64,000 bases of DNA from Prosopocoilus inquinatus (taxonomy: Eukaryota > Arthropoda > Insecta > Coleoptera > Lucanidae), in assembly GCA_036172665.1 (NCBI GenBank), contig CM069870.1, positions 61,690,212 to 61,754,211 of the forward strand. The letters are read 5' to 3'. Under the pieces are notes generated by a model that was not told where the DNA came from, searched no databases, and worked only from the letters and a program-made list of their open reading frames with translations. Positions 1 through 10,866 of this stretch are shown here, in pieces. The translations under genes were made by a program, and so were the position numbers. Each line of letters begins with the position of its first letter. Within the stretch, counting starts at the first letter, position 1.

Positions 1-184
1 AGAAATAAATTCCGTATTAATAACTTGCATCAATGCGAATTATTTGCTAGTCAACATTGTTGGCGTTCTGCATGTACAATTACCATTGAAATTAATTAAT
101 AACTTTTCCAAATTTCCTGTAAAAGTGGTTGAATTCCTGACTTCCGGTTGGAACCGCGTTTCTTGAATTTCTTCTACTGGCGAC

Positions 185-217
185 GTTTCGATCTCCATTG
201 CAGGAGAACTTCCTCAG
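185..217 (-). ncRNA. Hammerhead-core-like motif (Penelope-type relic)
   Basis: On the minus strand a CTGAGGA box (211-217) is followed by a short hairpin with arms TCTCC and GGAGA, then GAAAC (185-189). This is the order of the hammerhead core as found at the ends of Penelope-like elements. The stem next to the core is poorly paired and no stem I was found, so it is probably a decayed terminus. No Penelope coding sequence is visible beside it. Confidence 0.35.
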
Positions 218-232
218 GGCTGCTGCAGGGTT

Positions 233-2090
233 GTTGCTGTTGCTTCCTATAAAAGTGACAGTATTAATTTTAATTCAATTTAATTCAATAATTTTACTTT
301 TTTCTGAATCCACTGATGAACTGAAGACGCATTCGTCCATGGTGGTGTGAGAGAATGATACCCAATTCTTCAGCATCCGCAAAATAAAATTCAGAAAGAA
401 TCTTGAGCTTAATCGATTTAATTAATTACTCACAGAGTTTTCAGTTCATTGCTGTAAAACAATTTGAAAGTATGTTCATCTCTTCTTGCAGTGTAAGGTT
501 AAAACAAGACGGCAATAATCTGAGAGTGGTTTTAGATTAACCAGAAAACGCTGTTAGTTGCCAATAACAATTAAATTGTTCGCTGTGTTTAATCTAGTAT
601 TGTGTATTACTTCACTTCAGATCTATAAATCATTGTTATAATTATTATAATTATTACAAAAAGAAAAGGAAAACACTTTTCAAAAGAAACAATGAAAAGA
701 AGAATGTCTTCCTGATATTATTTTTGTTCGACATTATCATCTTTATATGCCGGCAAAAAAAAAACAGCAACAGCAGATACTGTTAAAACAATCTGCGAAA
801 CTTATTTACATTTTATAAGAAAAATCGTAATTCATTATCAGAATTGATAAAATTATGAACAAGTGTGTGATTTCATTTTGTTTTTAATTCGATCATTATA
901 AAAGCGCATTTTTAAAATAAAAATGCAATAACGAAATTATTTATTTGTTTATTTATTCCTTAGGGCACATATAAAATTCAATAATTTTTTTAAGAAAGGG
1001 GCTATTTGCTTCAATAAAAATAAAGCCGCTTTGTTGTTTATTTATCACGCACATATTAATCAGGTTTCAAACTTTTCTTTCTGCATAGTTGTAAAACAGT
1101 TGGCTGAAGCCTAATCACCTCCTTAGCAAAATATGAAGGCATGTCTTATTTCTTGTATATGTAAAGATTGTGCTTTCTACAAAAAATTTTTGAAGCAATT
1201 TTTGTACAAGAAGTTCCATTCTCCAGATGATGTTTGTTTCAAATCCAAACCAAGTTCTGCAAATTGTCCTATTCCAATAGTTTCTGTGGAAAATATTTAT
1301 TTGACATGTGTGTTCAGTGACCCCTCGATTTATGCCAAGAATTTCAGCAATTTAAATTACCTGTTTAGTCCAAAACAAAAACAAAATTCCTTGCAAAACA
1401 AGTTCTCGAACTTACACGGTGGCAAAAGGATAACACCTGTCCTGCTTCGCGTGTTTAACAAAACCGTTCATATCCTAATTAAACCCGATAAAGATAAAGA
1501 CAATAAAACGATGGGAAAGTTGGCGTGGAGCCTAATTCACATAAAGTCCGGACGCGTCTAATTAACGAAGTTTCTTTTGAATTAATACAATGGCAATAAA
1601 AGTTAGGTACAACCGGATCTTGCTGCCACGCTAATGCATTTATTTGTCGTACGTGGTTGTGTGTGTGTGTGTGTGTGTGTATGCGAGCTAAAGCTGTGAA
1701 AAATTTCACAATCTTGCTCGCGAGCCTACTTTTCTACTTTTCTTTGAATTACGCTGGAATTTATCCGAGAAATTTTATCGGTGACGGATTAATGAAAGTT
1801 AGCAAGGCGATTGTAATTTATATTTCGTACGAGGAGGTTCTTTTTTTATACACAAAGCTTAAGCTGATTGGACAGATATTAATTAATTGCATATACACTG
1901 AAATATTTAAAGCTTATTAGTTAGCTCTAGTATTACCTTGTTGTTATTTATGGCAGTTTAATCGACCTGACATAAACAGCAGGGTCTTTAAGCTCTTGCC
2001 TTCTTCTTTCAATTAGAAGTGTTACATTATTCACTTGGTCATTCATTCTTCTGTTTTGCCTTTGTCTTCTGTCACACGGCAATTTCAATT
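233..2090. other. Non-coding AT-rich stretch
   Basis: I see no recognisable gene here. A 142-codon open frame at 1133-1561 (+) has no domain, no signal peptide and no resemblance to a family I know. The only structured feature is the GT microsatellite near 1657-1681. Confidence 0.6.
1657..1681. repeat. (GT)n microsatellite
   Basis: An uninterrupted run of about a dozen GT dinucleotides. It produces Cys/Val and His/Thr runs in spurious open frames on both strands. Confidence 0.9.
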
Positions 2091-2094
2091 TAGA

Positions 2095-3715
2095 TTTAGG
2101 ACATTATAATCCCTTCTTGTCATTCTGACCACAAAGTCGAAAGGAAACCCACTGCATTCTGGCGAGGATTCCTTTAAACACCATTGTTGCTGTTCTTTTT
2201 TACAGCTTCCGGTGATGTGATATCCCGTCAGAAGTCTTCTTTTGTTAACATTTAGAAAGGGATTTCCTCTTTTGTTGTCGCTGGTGCTCGTTGCTGCTAC
2301 TTGGTCTTCCGTGTCATTCTGATCATTAAGTTGAAAGAAGCCCCCAGCATTCTGGCGTGGCTTGTTCTAAAGAACACTGTTGCTTTTCTTTCCTCTTTTG
2401 CTGAACCTGTTTCTCGTTGCTGCTGCTTGGCCCCTTCATAAAGTAGAAAGGAAACCCCAAGAATTTTGATGTGAATTTCCTCTTCTTCCCTATGGCTTCC
2501 TTATGACTTTTAGAAAAGGGTTTCCTCTTTTGTTGCCGCTGGTGGTCGTTGCTGTTATTTGGCCCTTCCGTGTCATTCTGAACATTAAATAGAAAGAAGC
2601 CCCCAGCATTCTGACATAGCTTCTCCTAAAAGACACTGTTACTTTTCTTTCCTGTTTTGCTGCGGCTGGTTCTCGTTACCGCTGCCTGGTCCTGCCCTGT
2701 CATCCTCATAATAAAGTAGAAAGGAGCCCTCCAGTATTCCGGTGTAGATTCCCCTAAAGATCACTGTTGCTCTTCTTCTTTATAGCTTGCGGTGATGTGA
2801 TATCCCGTGGCAGATCTTCTGTTGTCGACTTTTAGAAAAGAATTTCCTCGTTTGCTATTGCTAGTTCTCGATGCGCTGCTTGGTCGTTCTCTGTCATTCT
2901 GATTATCAGGTAGAAAGGAGTTCCCCACCATTCTAACGTGGATTCCCCTAAAGAACGTTGTTAATCTTCTTCCTTGTAGCTACTGGTGATGTAATATTGT
3001 GACAGAAATCTTCTTTTGCCGACATTTAGAAAAGGATTTCCTCTTTTGCTGCCCACAGCTTCTTATTGATGCTGCTTGCTATAAGAAAAAAGAAACGGAC
3101 GCGGAAATTAATCTAAAATTGCTGTTTCACCAAGAGAAATCAGAGAACTCTGCCAGTCATTCTAATTACGAAGTAAAAAGGGGCCCTCCAGCATTCTGGC
3201 GTGGATTCTCGTGAAGAACATTATTACTGTACTTGTTTATAGCTTCCGATGATGTGACATCCCGTCACAGATCTTTTTTTGTCGGCAATTAAAAAAGATT
3301 TCCTCATTCTTTCTTCTATTGCCGGTGGTTTTCGTTGCTGGCTTGCTAGATGAAATAAAGAAAGAGTCGCGAAAGTGAATCTAAAACTACAGCTTTACCA
3401 AAAGAAGTCAACGGACCCTCCAGCTTCCGATGATATGATATCACATGCTTAGTCAACATTTAGAAAAGGATTTCCTCATTCCCTCTTTTATTGTCGCTGG
3501 TTCTCGTTGATGCTATTTGCTGGAAGAAATAAAGAAATAATCGCGAAAGTGAATCAAAGAAATCAAAGAACCCTCCAGCTTCCCATTATATGATATCCCA
3601 TCTCTATGAAAATGATTTTCTCCTTTCCTTTCTTTGCTGCGGCTGGTTCTCGTTGCTGCTGCTTGCAAGAAGAAACAAAGAAGCGCTCGCTGAAGTTAAT
3701 CTAAAACTGAAAGAG
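2095..3715. repeat. Degenerate tandem repeat array upstream of Osi-A
   Basis: A set of phrases recurs in the same order: GTCATTCTGA followed by an AAAGTAGAAAGGA-like word, CAGCATTCTGGCGTGG, CTAAAGAACACTGTTGC, GATGTGATATCCCGT, GAAAAGGATTTCCTC and CTCGTTGCTGCTGCTTG. Spacing is irregular, roughly 130-300 bp. GTCATTCTGA-like words sit near 2118, 2311, 2571, 2697, 2897 and 3154. The array is diverged and compound, about 1.6 kb, and ends about 400 bp before the Osi-A start codon. No coding function is apparent. Confidence 0.75.
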
Positions 3716-3963
3716 TTCAGAGGTATTCTCCCAGTTACTTAATTTGAATATAGATTTGCAAGAAAAAATTGAATGATACACGAAATGTTAAATGTTACAT
3801 ATCCTGCTGGTGTAATTATAATCGCCACACATGGATAACCAAATAATACGCCGTGACAAACCATTAACATTGAATTGCACGCATCCAACGTATCCGTCCT
3901 GGTTTAGCCTGTAATTTCCAAGGCGTTAACGAAGATGTGGAAGTAATTTAATTGAACACCTAT

Positions 3964-3969
3964 CACGTG
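3964..3969 (+). promoter_or_regulatory. CACGTG E-box upstream of Osi-A
   Basis: A perfect CACGTG palindrome lies about 45 bp upstream of the Osi-A TATA box and is followed by several GCGTG words. CACGTG and ACGTG are binding sites of bHLH and bHLH-PAS factors. Use here is inference from position only. Confidence 0.35.
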
Positions 3970-4013
3970 CGTGTGCGTGCGTGTTCCTCCCAGATTCTGC
4001 GAAACGCCATAAA

Positions 4014-4021
4014 TTATATAC
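4014..4021 (+). promoter_or_regulatory. TATA box of Osi-A
   Basis: A TTATATAC-type TATA element lies about 100 bp before the ATG at 4116. Initiation about 30 bp downstream would fall near 4045, after the ATG at 4031 and close to the in-frame ATG at 4059. This supports the ATG at 4116, which starts directly with a signal peptide. Confidence 0.6.
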
Positions 4022-4115
4022 GCTCTAAAAATGCACTTTGCAGAAATAAATAAATCCCATGCAACGACGAATTCTCGAACAGTACGCCTCCTGCACCAGA
4101 TCGATTTGCAAGACG

Positions 4116-4841
4116 ATGTTAAAAATCGCGATCATTCTATTGCTGACGGTTACGGTGTTGACCAGTGCGAACATCGAGGGTGGATTCAGGATTTTGACGA
4201 AGATTTACCATCGATGTGAGGATTCGAACTACATCGTGGATTGCATCAAGAGGCACGCCCTAAGAGCATGGGATCGCGTTTTGAGCTTGAACGCCATAAA
4301 ATTAATGAACGGGGTGAATTTGGTGCGGACCAAAAACAGAACGGCTTTGGAGAATTACCGGAAACACCGACGCATTCGTTTTGACAAATTAAACACGGAC
4401 CAGATAAGTGATTATTTGTACCAGTCGACGGGCGAATTCCTTTCGTCGTATGACCTGGAGATCAGCGTGCCACAACTCATGGAAGAAGGAAGAGGAAAAG
4501 GCAAGAAGATTCACCTGGGGCCCCTCATAGCCGCAATGGTTATAAAAGGTGGCGCTATGGCTGTGGCGTATAAAGGAATTGCGGTGACCGCAGGGGCGGC
4601 TTTGCTCATAGGAAAAATGGCGCTCATTTTGTGTGCGATTATGGGTCTGAAAAAGTTGGCCAGCGGTGCTGCAGGGGAAAAGACGACTTTTGAGATTGTT
4701 AAGCACCCGAGTTATTCAAGCAGTCATACTTATTCCAGTTCTTACGAGGACGATGGTCATTACCACCGATCTCTGGCGTCAGGAGAAGATTTTGGATGGA
4801 GTGAAAAATTGAAGCAGAGGCCGTATGTGAGGAGACCATAG
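4116..4841 (+). CDS. Osi-A: Osiris family protein (DUF1676), intronless
   Basis: This gene encodes a 241-residue secreted Osiris protein. Osiris proteins are insect-specific and linked to endosomal traffic and cuticle formation in epithelial cells. The frame opens at 4059, but I chose the Met at 4116 because it begins a clear signal peptide (MLKIAIILLLTVTVLTSA). The two-cysteine region follows (YHRCEDSNYIVDCIKRHALR), then a NGVNLVRT segment, a YL..STGEFL segment, the basic linker EEGRGKGKK, and a long Ala/Gly/Leu hydrophobic region ending MGLKKLASG. The tail is rich in Ser, Tyr and His (SYSSSHTYSSSYEDDGHYHRSL). No intron is needed. It is the only Osiris gene here on the plus strand. A possible ATTAAA polyadenylation signal lies about 60 bp past the stop. 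The Osiris number is not assigned. Confidence 0.9.
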   Translation: MLKIAIILLLTVTVLTSANIEGGFRILTKIYHRCEDSNYIVDCIKRHALRAWDRVLSLNAIKLMNGVNLVRTKNRTALENYRKHRRIRFDKLNTDQISDYLYQSTGEFLSSYDLEISVPQLMEEGRGKGKKIHLGPLIAAMVIKGGAMAVAYKGIAVTAGAALLIGKMALILCAIMGLKKLASGAAGEKTTFEIVKHPSYSSSHTYSSSYEDDGHYHRSLASGEDFGWSEKLKQRPYVRRP

Positions 4842-7815
4842 CGCACAGGTTGTAAGAATTGAAAACAAAAAAAAAATAGTTTAGGTCTATTTATTTATTA
4901 TTAAAAACTTTTGTTATCTCTGCGCCTTTTTTGTTTCCTTGAGTCTATTCAGTTTCGAGGTAGGCAATGAAGAATATAGGATTCTTCTATTATCAAAAAG
5001 GAACAAAATTGAAGATTTAGAAATAGGGGAGGGTGCTCTTGTCGTTTAGACGGACTTGGTTGGTTGATCAGTCCAACCAGTAACTAGATGTTCTCATTTA
5101 AAAATTCCCCAAAAAAAAAAATAGGAAGGCAAACCCAAATCGCCCAATTTTTTGGTCTTAATAAAAATGATCGAGTGCAGAACGTAATCAGTTTCTTCAA
5201 ATCTTTTCGGCATCAATTGAATTTATTCCAAATCCTTTGTTGTGCATGTGTTGGAGAGGTTCGGGCATAAGCAAATTTATTATATTCAAAAATGGTACCC
5301 GATTTTTTTGGTTTCGTGAATAAAATAGTATATACGCCTGAGGCGAGAATACATGATTGCTTCTTCGGTGCAATTATAACGCCTTCTAGCCATAGTTGTG
5401 CCTCTGAGGCAATCATGCATTTCTGTACCTCGAAGAATAATCTTTTCAAAACAACTCCTTTCTGTCTTGAACCATTGTATGCGGCAACCAAAAAAAAATT
5501 TCTTAATTACTAACATACATTTTTCCTACTGGAGGGCGCTTTTTTTTAAAACCTCGACAAACATTTACTTATCACGTCCAAATATTTACACGTTCCAAAT
5601 TAAAAGCGAGCCACGATTTGATGAAACAACGCGCGGAGAAGGAGCGATTACGAGAAGTAGGTGCGATGAGGCCGTAAATAGGATAACGTTATGCGAGTTC
5701 CGAGTGAAAGTTGACGATGAACTTGTGAGAAATTCGCGACCTAGTGAAGACATCCTTGTTAGATTCTGTTGTCGATCGTGATACGTGCGCGGTTTCGTTT
5801 TGGATTCGTCCGAGAATTTGCGGGCGGACTGATTAAAAAGGGAAAGAGGCGAGAAGTTGAGGAGCTTTGGTGTTAATTAAATTTGTAGACACTTTCACGA
5901 AAGAATCGATACATTTACTTTCGTATGTTTACATAGCTACTAACAGATAATAATTTTGGACTATTTCAAAAAATCTCGACTTCAAGCCAATAAGATCAGT
6001 AATTTATTATATAGGGTGTTTCGCAACTTCATAGCAAAAAAACAACTGATTAAAAATAAGATTGAAAATAATATAATGAACTATTTTTTTTTTTTACATA
6101 TTAATAAATTTTACAGACACAGTCACCTGTTTAGAAACAAATTGCAGAAACTGAAAACTGATAATGTCATTGTCAATAACGCAGAACTTAATATTGTGCA
6201 ATATTGATTTTATCCAATTTTTCTCATGCATACAATAATTGTTTAGGGATCTCACGTTTTATTGCAATTTGAAATAATTAGCAATTAATTAAAGATGTTT
6301 TGATTCCACAGTCACCCGGATTACAATAATTGTTGGGCACCCGTTACAATATATCATATATTTTAAAAGATGCCGTAACAATAAAAAGCTTTCTATTAAT
6401 ACTTATTCGTTTTGAATGCAACCTCTTGGACTTTTATTTCTCGCCCCTAATTTTCTTGAATGAAATGCAGCACTTACCATAACTAATGGCTTGAACTTTC
6501 TATTCCAGAGTGAAAACAACAAATTCTGTTAACATTTTCACTTACTTGCAGGGATGTGCTAAGTAAAAGATTAAACGTCGTAAAAACTTAGATAGCCATG
6601 GCCAGGCCATGTTGTTAGTGAGGAGTTTCAACGTTATTTAAACATTGGTTAGGCAAATTCATGTTACTCAGGTCTGTTCTGGTATAAAAAAAATGCCTAC
6701 TCAGGAACTGACCTCGGGAGTCTTAGGGAAATGGTGCAGATATAAATAGTAGATACGTGAAAAAGATCAGTACGAGAAGTGGAATGATACTAATAATTAT
6801 TTGCCTATTCTGATTTTTATGGTTGGATTAAAAAATTAAAAATGTCTGAACTTCAAGTTCAAACTTTCTTTATTTAGTTTTTAATGTCTTAGATACATAA
6901 ATGGTTAGGAAGAAGATAGAGATATTCACAAAAATTAACTGATTAATTTAACAGCATGATTAAAGCCTGTGATTGGTTGAGTGAAACAATACAATTGGTT
7001 GTTTCAAATCTATTGTTAACTTCGTCCAATTACGTTCGTTAATCAGAGAATTAAATTAATCGCTGATTAACAAGTCTTTTGTGAAACCCACCGTGTGGTT
7101 TTTAAAACGGCTGGGATATTTAGGAGGGCTGTTAGTTAATTGTTAGTTATAAGAAAATCCCGTAATTAAAAAAAAAAAATAATTTTATTGCTCTTTCTTT
7201 TTTTAGGGTTGCTATTCCTGGATACCCCTACCAAAATACTAAACTTTCTATGTGTATATGTTTTCTTGGGCGTAGTGGTATGCGAATGGACGTAGTGCAA
7301 ATAAATTGAATTAAAAATAGTAATAACAATATTTCTTATATAGGAACTAAAGGGTACCAACCTTTGTGCAAGATGTCCCTTTAAATAAAGAATGGAAAGA
7401 TTCTATGCTTGCGCAAACGTCGAATGTTCTGTTTATAAATATAATAAAAAAGCTGAAATAAAATAATAAATTAATAACAAAAAATCAGAGCAGTATTAAA
7501 AAATGCCTTGCTGTGAATTCACCGACAAACAAACGATCCCAAGAACAACGAATTGAAAAAGAGGACTGAGCTTACCGGACAATGTAGCAATAATTTGGCG
7601 CTCAATAAAAGAGCTCGCTAGTACCAATTCAAGCAACCTGGCGCCCAACGTGGAGTAAACGAACATATATAGTGTGAAGCAATTTATTATTTAGAATTGG
7701 CGCACTGAGAAAAATTGAAATTCTTATTTCAAGAATAATTTTGTGTCCTGATACCTGATACTTGATATGGAAGAAAATTGACTTGGTCGGGTTGAAGGAC
7801 AAATACGCTAACATT
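4842..7815. other. Intergenic stretch, no recognisable gene
   Basis: This AT-rich sequence lies between Osi-A and the Penelope fragments. The one structured part is an imperfect inverted repeat at about 5330-5440, where GAGGCAATCATGCAT-like words face each other. It makes short, similar open frames on both strands. Other open frames, such as 5398-5781 and 5956-6207, show no domain. I see nothing else. Confidence 0.5.
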
Positions 7816-7821
7816 TAATCA

Positions 7822-7860
7822 GCTGACGTTTCGGCTATATTTGTCGCCTTCATCGGAGCG
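7822..7860 (-). ncRNA. Hammerhead-core-like motif at the 3' end of an old Penelope fragment
   Basis: On the minus strand CCGATGA (7850-7856), a hairpin with arms GGC and GCC, and GAAAC (7828-7832) follow in order, then GTCAGC. One core base differs from CTGANGA. It lies just downstream of the decayed Penelope reverse transcriptase fragment on the same strand, as such motifs do in Penelope-like elements. Activity as a monomer is unlikely because stem III would have almost no loop. Confidence 0.4.
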
Positions 7861-7984
7861 TCTGAATAAGGTCGTACAATTCACACTAGCTGCCATAGGT
7901 ACAGCCTGGTTTAAAAAATCTAACAGAAATTTAAGAAAGTGAAACTTCATCAACACTATAAACAGAAAGGAGGGACTATCCAAA

Positions 7985-8470
7985 AACCAAATGGCGGTGA
8001 AATTTAATTAATATAGCCTTTTTGGTAAGCAGCCTAAAAGTGAACTTAACATTTTTTAAAATTACAGATAACTGTTGAGAAAGGTGGGGAATGAATGGAA
8101 TTTTTTGATAATTAATAGTAGTATCTGTATTGCTAGAATTTTTTGATTCTAAGTTTGTTAATATTCAAGAGCTGAACAATAATTTTTTTGGGTAACCATT
8201 ATCAATGGCTAATTTTTGATTATAGTGAAGTGTTTCTCCCAAAAACTAAGATCAGACAAATTGATTATACGACGTTATAGTGATTTTGGTGTAGGGGATG
8301 AATCGAATGATAGTTGATAATACGTCCAGAATGGGTGGGTTTAATACGCCAATCAGTGAGTATAGATCCATTTTCTTGTCTCATGAGCATAACGTCGAGA
8401 AACGACAGTTTATTGTCTTCTTCCAGTTCGATAGTGAACCTAAGATTTAGGATTGAAGTTTGTTCTTGTC
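7985..8470 (-). pseudogene. Decayed Penelope-like reverse transcriptase fragment
   Basis: Minus-strand translation gives FTIELEEDNKLSFLDVMLMR and then a THSGRIINYHS segment. These align with LQFTVEKENNNSLSFLDVNI and WSGRYINFHS of the intact Penelope ORF upstream. After a stop and frame change it continues with DNGYPKKL and LSQQLSVILK, typical of the region between the reverse transcriptase and the nuclease. Several stops and frameshifts are present and the GIY-YIG domain is missing. It is diverged from its neighbour and is probably an older, different Penelope lineage. Confidence 0.7.
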
Positions 8471-8542
8471 CGATGAAAATAGTAAGTAGAAAGTTTTTTT
8501 AATCTCAAACCGGACAGAAAAATGAAGGGAAACACACTCAAC

Positions 8543-8571
8543 GTTTCGCTATAGATTTATAGCTTCGTCAG
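8543..8571 (-). ncRNA. Hammerhead-core-like motif in the Penelope 3' region
   Basis: On the minus strand CTGACGA (8565-8571) matches the CUGANGA core exactly. A hairpin with arms GCTAT and ATAGC follows, then GAAAC (8543-8547). It lies about 190 bp past the stop of the Penelope ORF, on the same strand. Penelope-like elements are known to carry minimal hammerheads in their pLTRs. An extra A precedes stem II and stem III is very short, so activity, perhaps only as a dimer, is uncertain. Related sequence without the full core is at about 43525-43690. Confidence 0.5.
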
Positions 8572-8760
8572 GAGTGAAAAAAAAAAGTAAATAAACAAGT
8601 TGTCAAGAGAAACAAGTCGTCAAGAGAAACGAAAAGGTAACATGATTTTTAAACTAAACTACGAGTTGTTCGGAATAAAAGTAACTAGAACTAATTAAAG
8701 CTACTTTTTTTTTTTTTTTTTTTTTAAATATATATATAATTAATTAATTAATTGACAGAT

Positions 8761-10866
8761 CTATATCTTGTTTAAAGAGTCCAGAAAACTACAAAATATG
8801 TCATTTAAATTTTCAAAGTCCGTACGTTTATTAATAGAATTTCCAGACATTTTAATTTTACACATTTCTATGAAACGTCTTTTAAAAATATTAGATTCAC
8901 TGCACAAAATATCAGTATTATCAAAATCAAAATTATGATTATTTACTAATGAATGCTCTACAAGCATTGAATGATTTTGATTATTTTTTTGAATATGATA
9001 TTTATGTTGGTCTAAACGTTTTTTTAAATTTTGGCTCGTTTCACCTATATAAACAGAATTACAATTTGAACATTTGATTTCATAAACCACGTTAGGTTGT
9101 TTTAATTTCGGTGTTTTGGTTTTTAAATTCGAAAAAATTAAATTTAAATTATTCACAGATTTAATGGCTAAAATTAAATTATGTTTTTTGAAAATGTGTT
9201 TAAATGTATTGTGTAATGGTTCAATATAAGGCAAGGATATGTATTTATGATTCGAAGTTTGTCTAATGTTTTTAGAGACATTTGAATTTTGTAAGTATTT
9301 AATACGATTTTTAATTACTGATTCAATAAGATTTATTGGATAAGAATTTTGAATAAGAGTTTTCTTTATTAAATTTAAGTTATCATAAATGAAAACTTTA
9401 TCAGAAAGTAAAATAGCTCGATCAGTTAATGAAATAATAGTTGCAATTTTATAATTTTTAGGTGTGTACGAGTGAAAATTTATGTACCTACCTGACCAGG
9501 TAGGTTTATGAAACCAATTAGTAATTAATTTATCATTCTGTCTGATAATATTTACATCAAGAAAACTCAATGAATTATTATTTTCTTTTTCTACTGTAAA
9601 TTGTAATCTATTATGAAAAGAATTAAATTTATTTAAAACAAAATCTACCTTATCAGAAGGCAAAATCAATAAAATGTCATCTACATAACGAAAATATAAC
9701 GTTAAATCGAATGATAAAGAGTTAATAACAGATTTTTCTAGTTCTTGCATAACAATTTCAGCTAAAGCCGGAGATAAAGGAGAACCCATTGCTGTACCAA
9801 AAATCTGTTTATAAAATTTATCATTGAAAGCAAAATAAGATGTTTCAAAACATAAATCAACTATTTCTAAAAAGTTACCTTTGGAAATATCAGTAAAATC
9901 TTTAATCTCTAACCACCTATCATTTATACTTTTTAAAGCTAAATCTTTAGGAATGTTAGTAAATAAAGAAATAACATCTAAAGAAATTATAATGCAATTA
10001 TTTGGTACAGTTATTTGTTTTAATTTTTCTACGAGTTCAAAAGAATTTTTTATAAAATATTCTGATTTACTAGTAACCTGAGTAATGATTTTTGAAATAA
10101 ATTTAGATAAGAAATATGGAGAAGAACCAATAGTGGAAACTATAGGACGAAGAGGTGTATTAGGTTTATGAATTTTTGGAATGCAGTATAATTTAGGAAA
10201 TATGGGATGTTGTACTTTAAGAGATTTAGCAACAATATTACTAATTTCAACAGATTTCTCTATCTTATTAATAATACTGAAAGTTTTACGTTGATAAGAT
10301 TCGGTGGGATCGTTAGCTAATTCTACATATGTATTATTATCAGACAGCATAGTTTGAACTTTTGAAAAATAATCAGTTTTATCAATTAAAACAGTTACAT
10401 TGCTTTTATCAGCTGTAGTAACAATAATATTAGGATTATCTTTAAGAAATTTTTTACAAGACAAAACATCTCTAATAAGAATCTTATACTTTGATTTTTC
10501 AAAAGTTTTATCAATATTTCTAATATAATTTAAAAAATTACAACAAAATTTATTTCTTATTTGTATTTTTGAAGGTGAATCTAAAGATTTAATACCAAAC
10601 TCTAAGCTACTTAATACTTTTAAGAAATCTACTTGTTGTTTATGAAAATAAGGTAATGAAAATTTTTTGCCTAAAGCGAATATGTATTTTAAATTTGACG
10701 GAATCTCAGTGTTTGTATAATTTACAAGCCACTTATTTATTATATTTTGATCAAATTTAATGTAAAAATTTTTATCTCTAATAGAAATAAGATTATCTAA
10801 TCGTTTTTGATTGCAGCTGTCCAGAGGCTGCTCGAGGTTCTCACTGCAATCAAAAACGATTTGCAC
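8761..10866 (-). CDS. Penelope-like reverse transcriptase / GIY-YIG endonuclease
   Basis: This frame encodes about 700 residues that would reverse-transcribe the element and nick the target. Visible motifs are TTADKSN and PKIHKP (RT1-RT2), SLDVISLFTNIP (palm, first Asp), FGTAMGSPLSP, and FRYVDDILLI (catalytic YVDD, about residue 400). FLDVNIIR and the WSGRYINFHS thumb region follow. At the C-terminus is a Penelope-type GIY-YIG domain: a CSNC zinc motif, VYIGET, KKRLDQH and the catalytic-type Glu in RRFIEM. The frame has no stop, so the copy may be young. The first codon is GTG, not ATG, and the nearest upstream in-frame codon of note is TAG. The first 20 or so residues read through an arm of the adjacent hammerhead repeat. 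The true N-terminus is therefore probably truncated or replaced. Confidence 0.88.
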   Translation of the reverse strand: MQIVFDCSENLEQPLDSCNQKRLDNLISIRDKNFYIKFDQNIINKWLVNYTNTEIPSNLKYIFALGKKFSLPYFHKQQVDFLKVLSSLEFGIKSLDSPSKIQIRNKFCCNFLNYIRNIDKTFEKSKYKILIRDVLSCKKFLKDNPNIIVTTADKSNVTVLIDKTDYFSKVQTMLSDNNTYVELANDPTESYQRKTFSIINKIEKSVEISNIVAKSLKVQHPIFPKLYCIPKIHKPNTPLRPIVSTIGSSPYFLSKFISKIITQVTSKSEYFIKNSFELVEKLKQITVPNNCIIISLDVISLFTNIPKDLALKSINDRWLEIKDFTDISKGNFLEIVDLCFETSYFAFNDKFYKQIFGTAMGSPLSPALAEIVMQELEKSVINSLSFDLTLYFRYVDDILLILPSDKVDFVLNKFNSFHNRLQFTVEKENNNSLSFLDVNIIRQNDKLITNWFHKPTWSGRYINFHSYTPKNYKIATIISLTDRAILLSDKVFIYDNLNLIKKTLIQNSYPINLIESVIKNRIKYLQNSNVSKNIRQTSNHKYISLPYIEPLHNTFKHIFKKHNLILAIKSVNNLNLIFSNLKTKTPKLKQPNVVYEIKCSNCNSVYIGETSQNLKKRLDQHKYHIQKNNQNHSMLVEHSLVNNHNFDFDNTDILCSESNIFKRRFIEMCKIKMSGNSINKRTDFENLNDIFCSFLDSLNKI

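Noticed and set aside
1133..1561. 142-codon open frame on the plus strand
   Set aside because: No domain, signal peptide, TATA box or splice context. Its composition is that of surrounding AT-rich DNA.
10864..10866. Start codon of the Penelope ORF
   Set aside because: The bases read GTG on the minus strand and the flanking residues come from the hammerhead arm, so it is not accepted as the true start.
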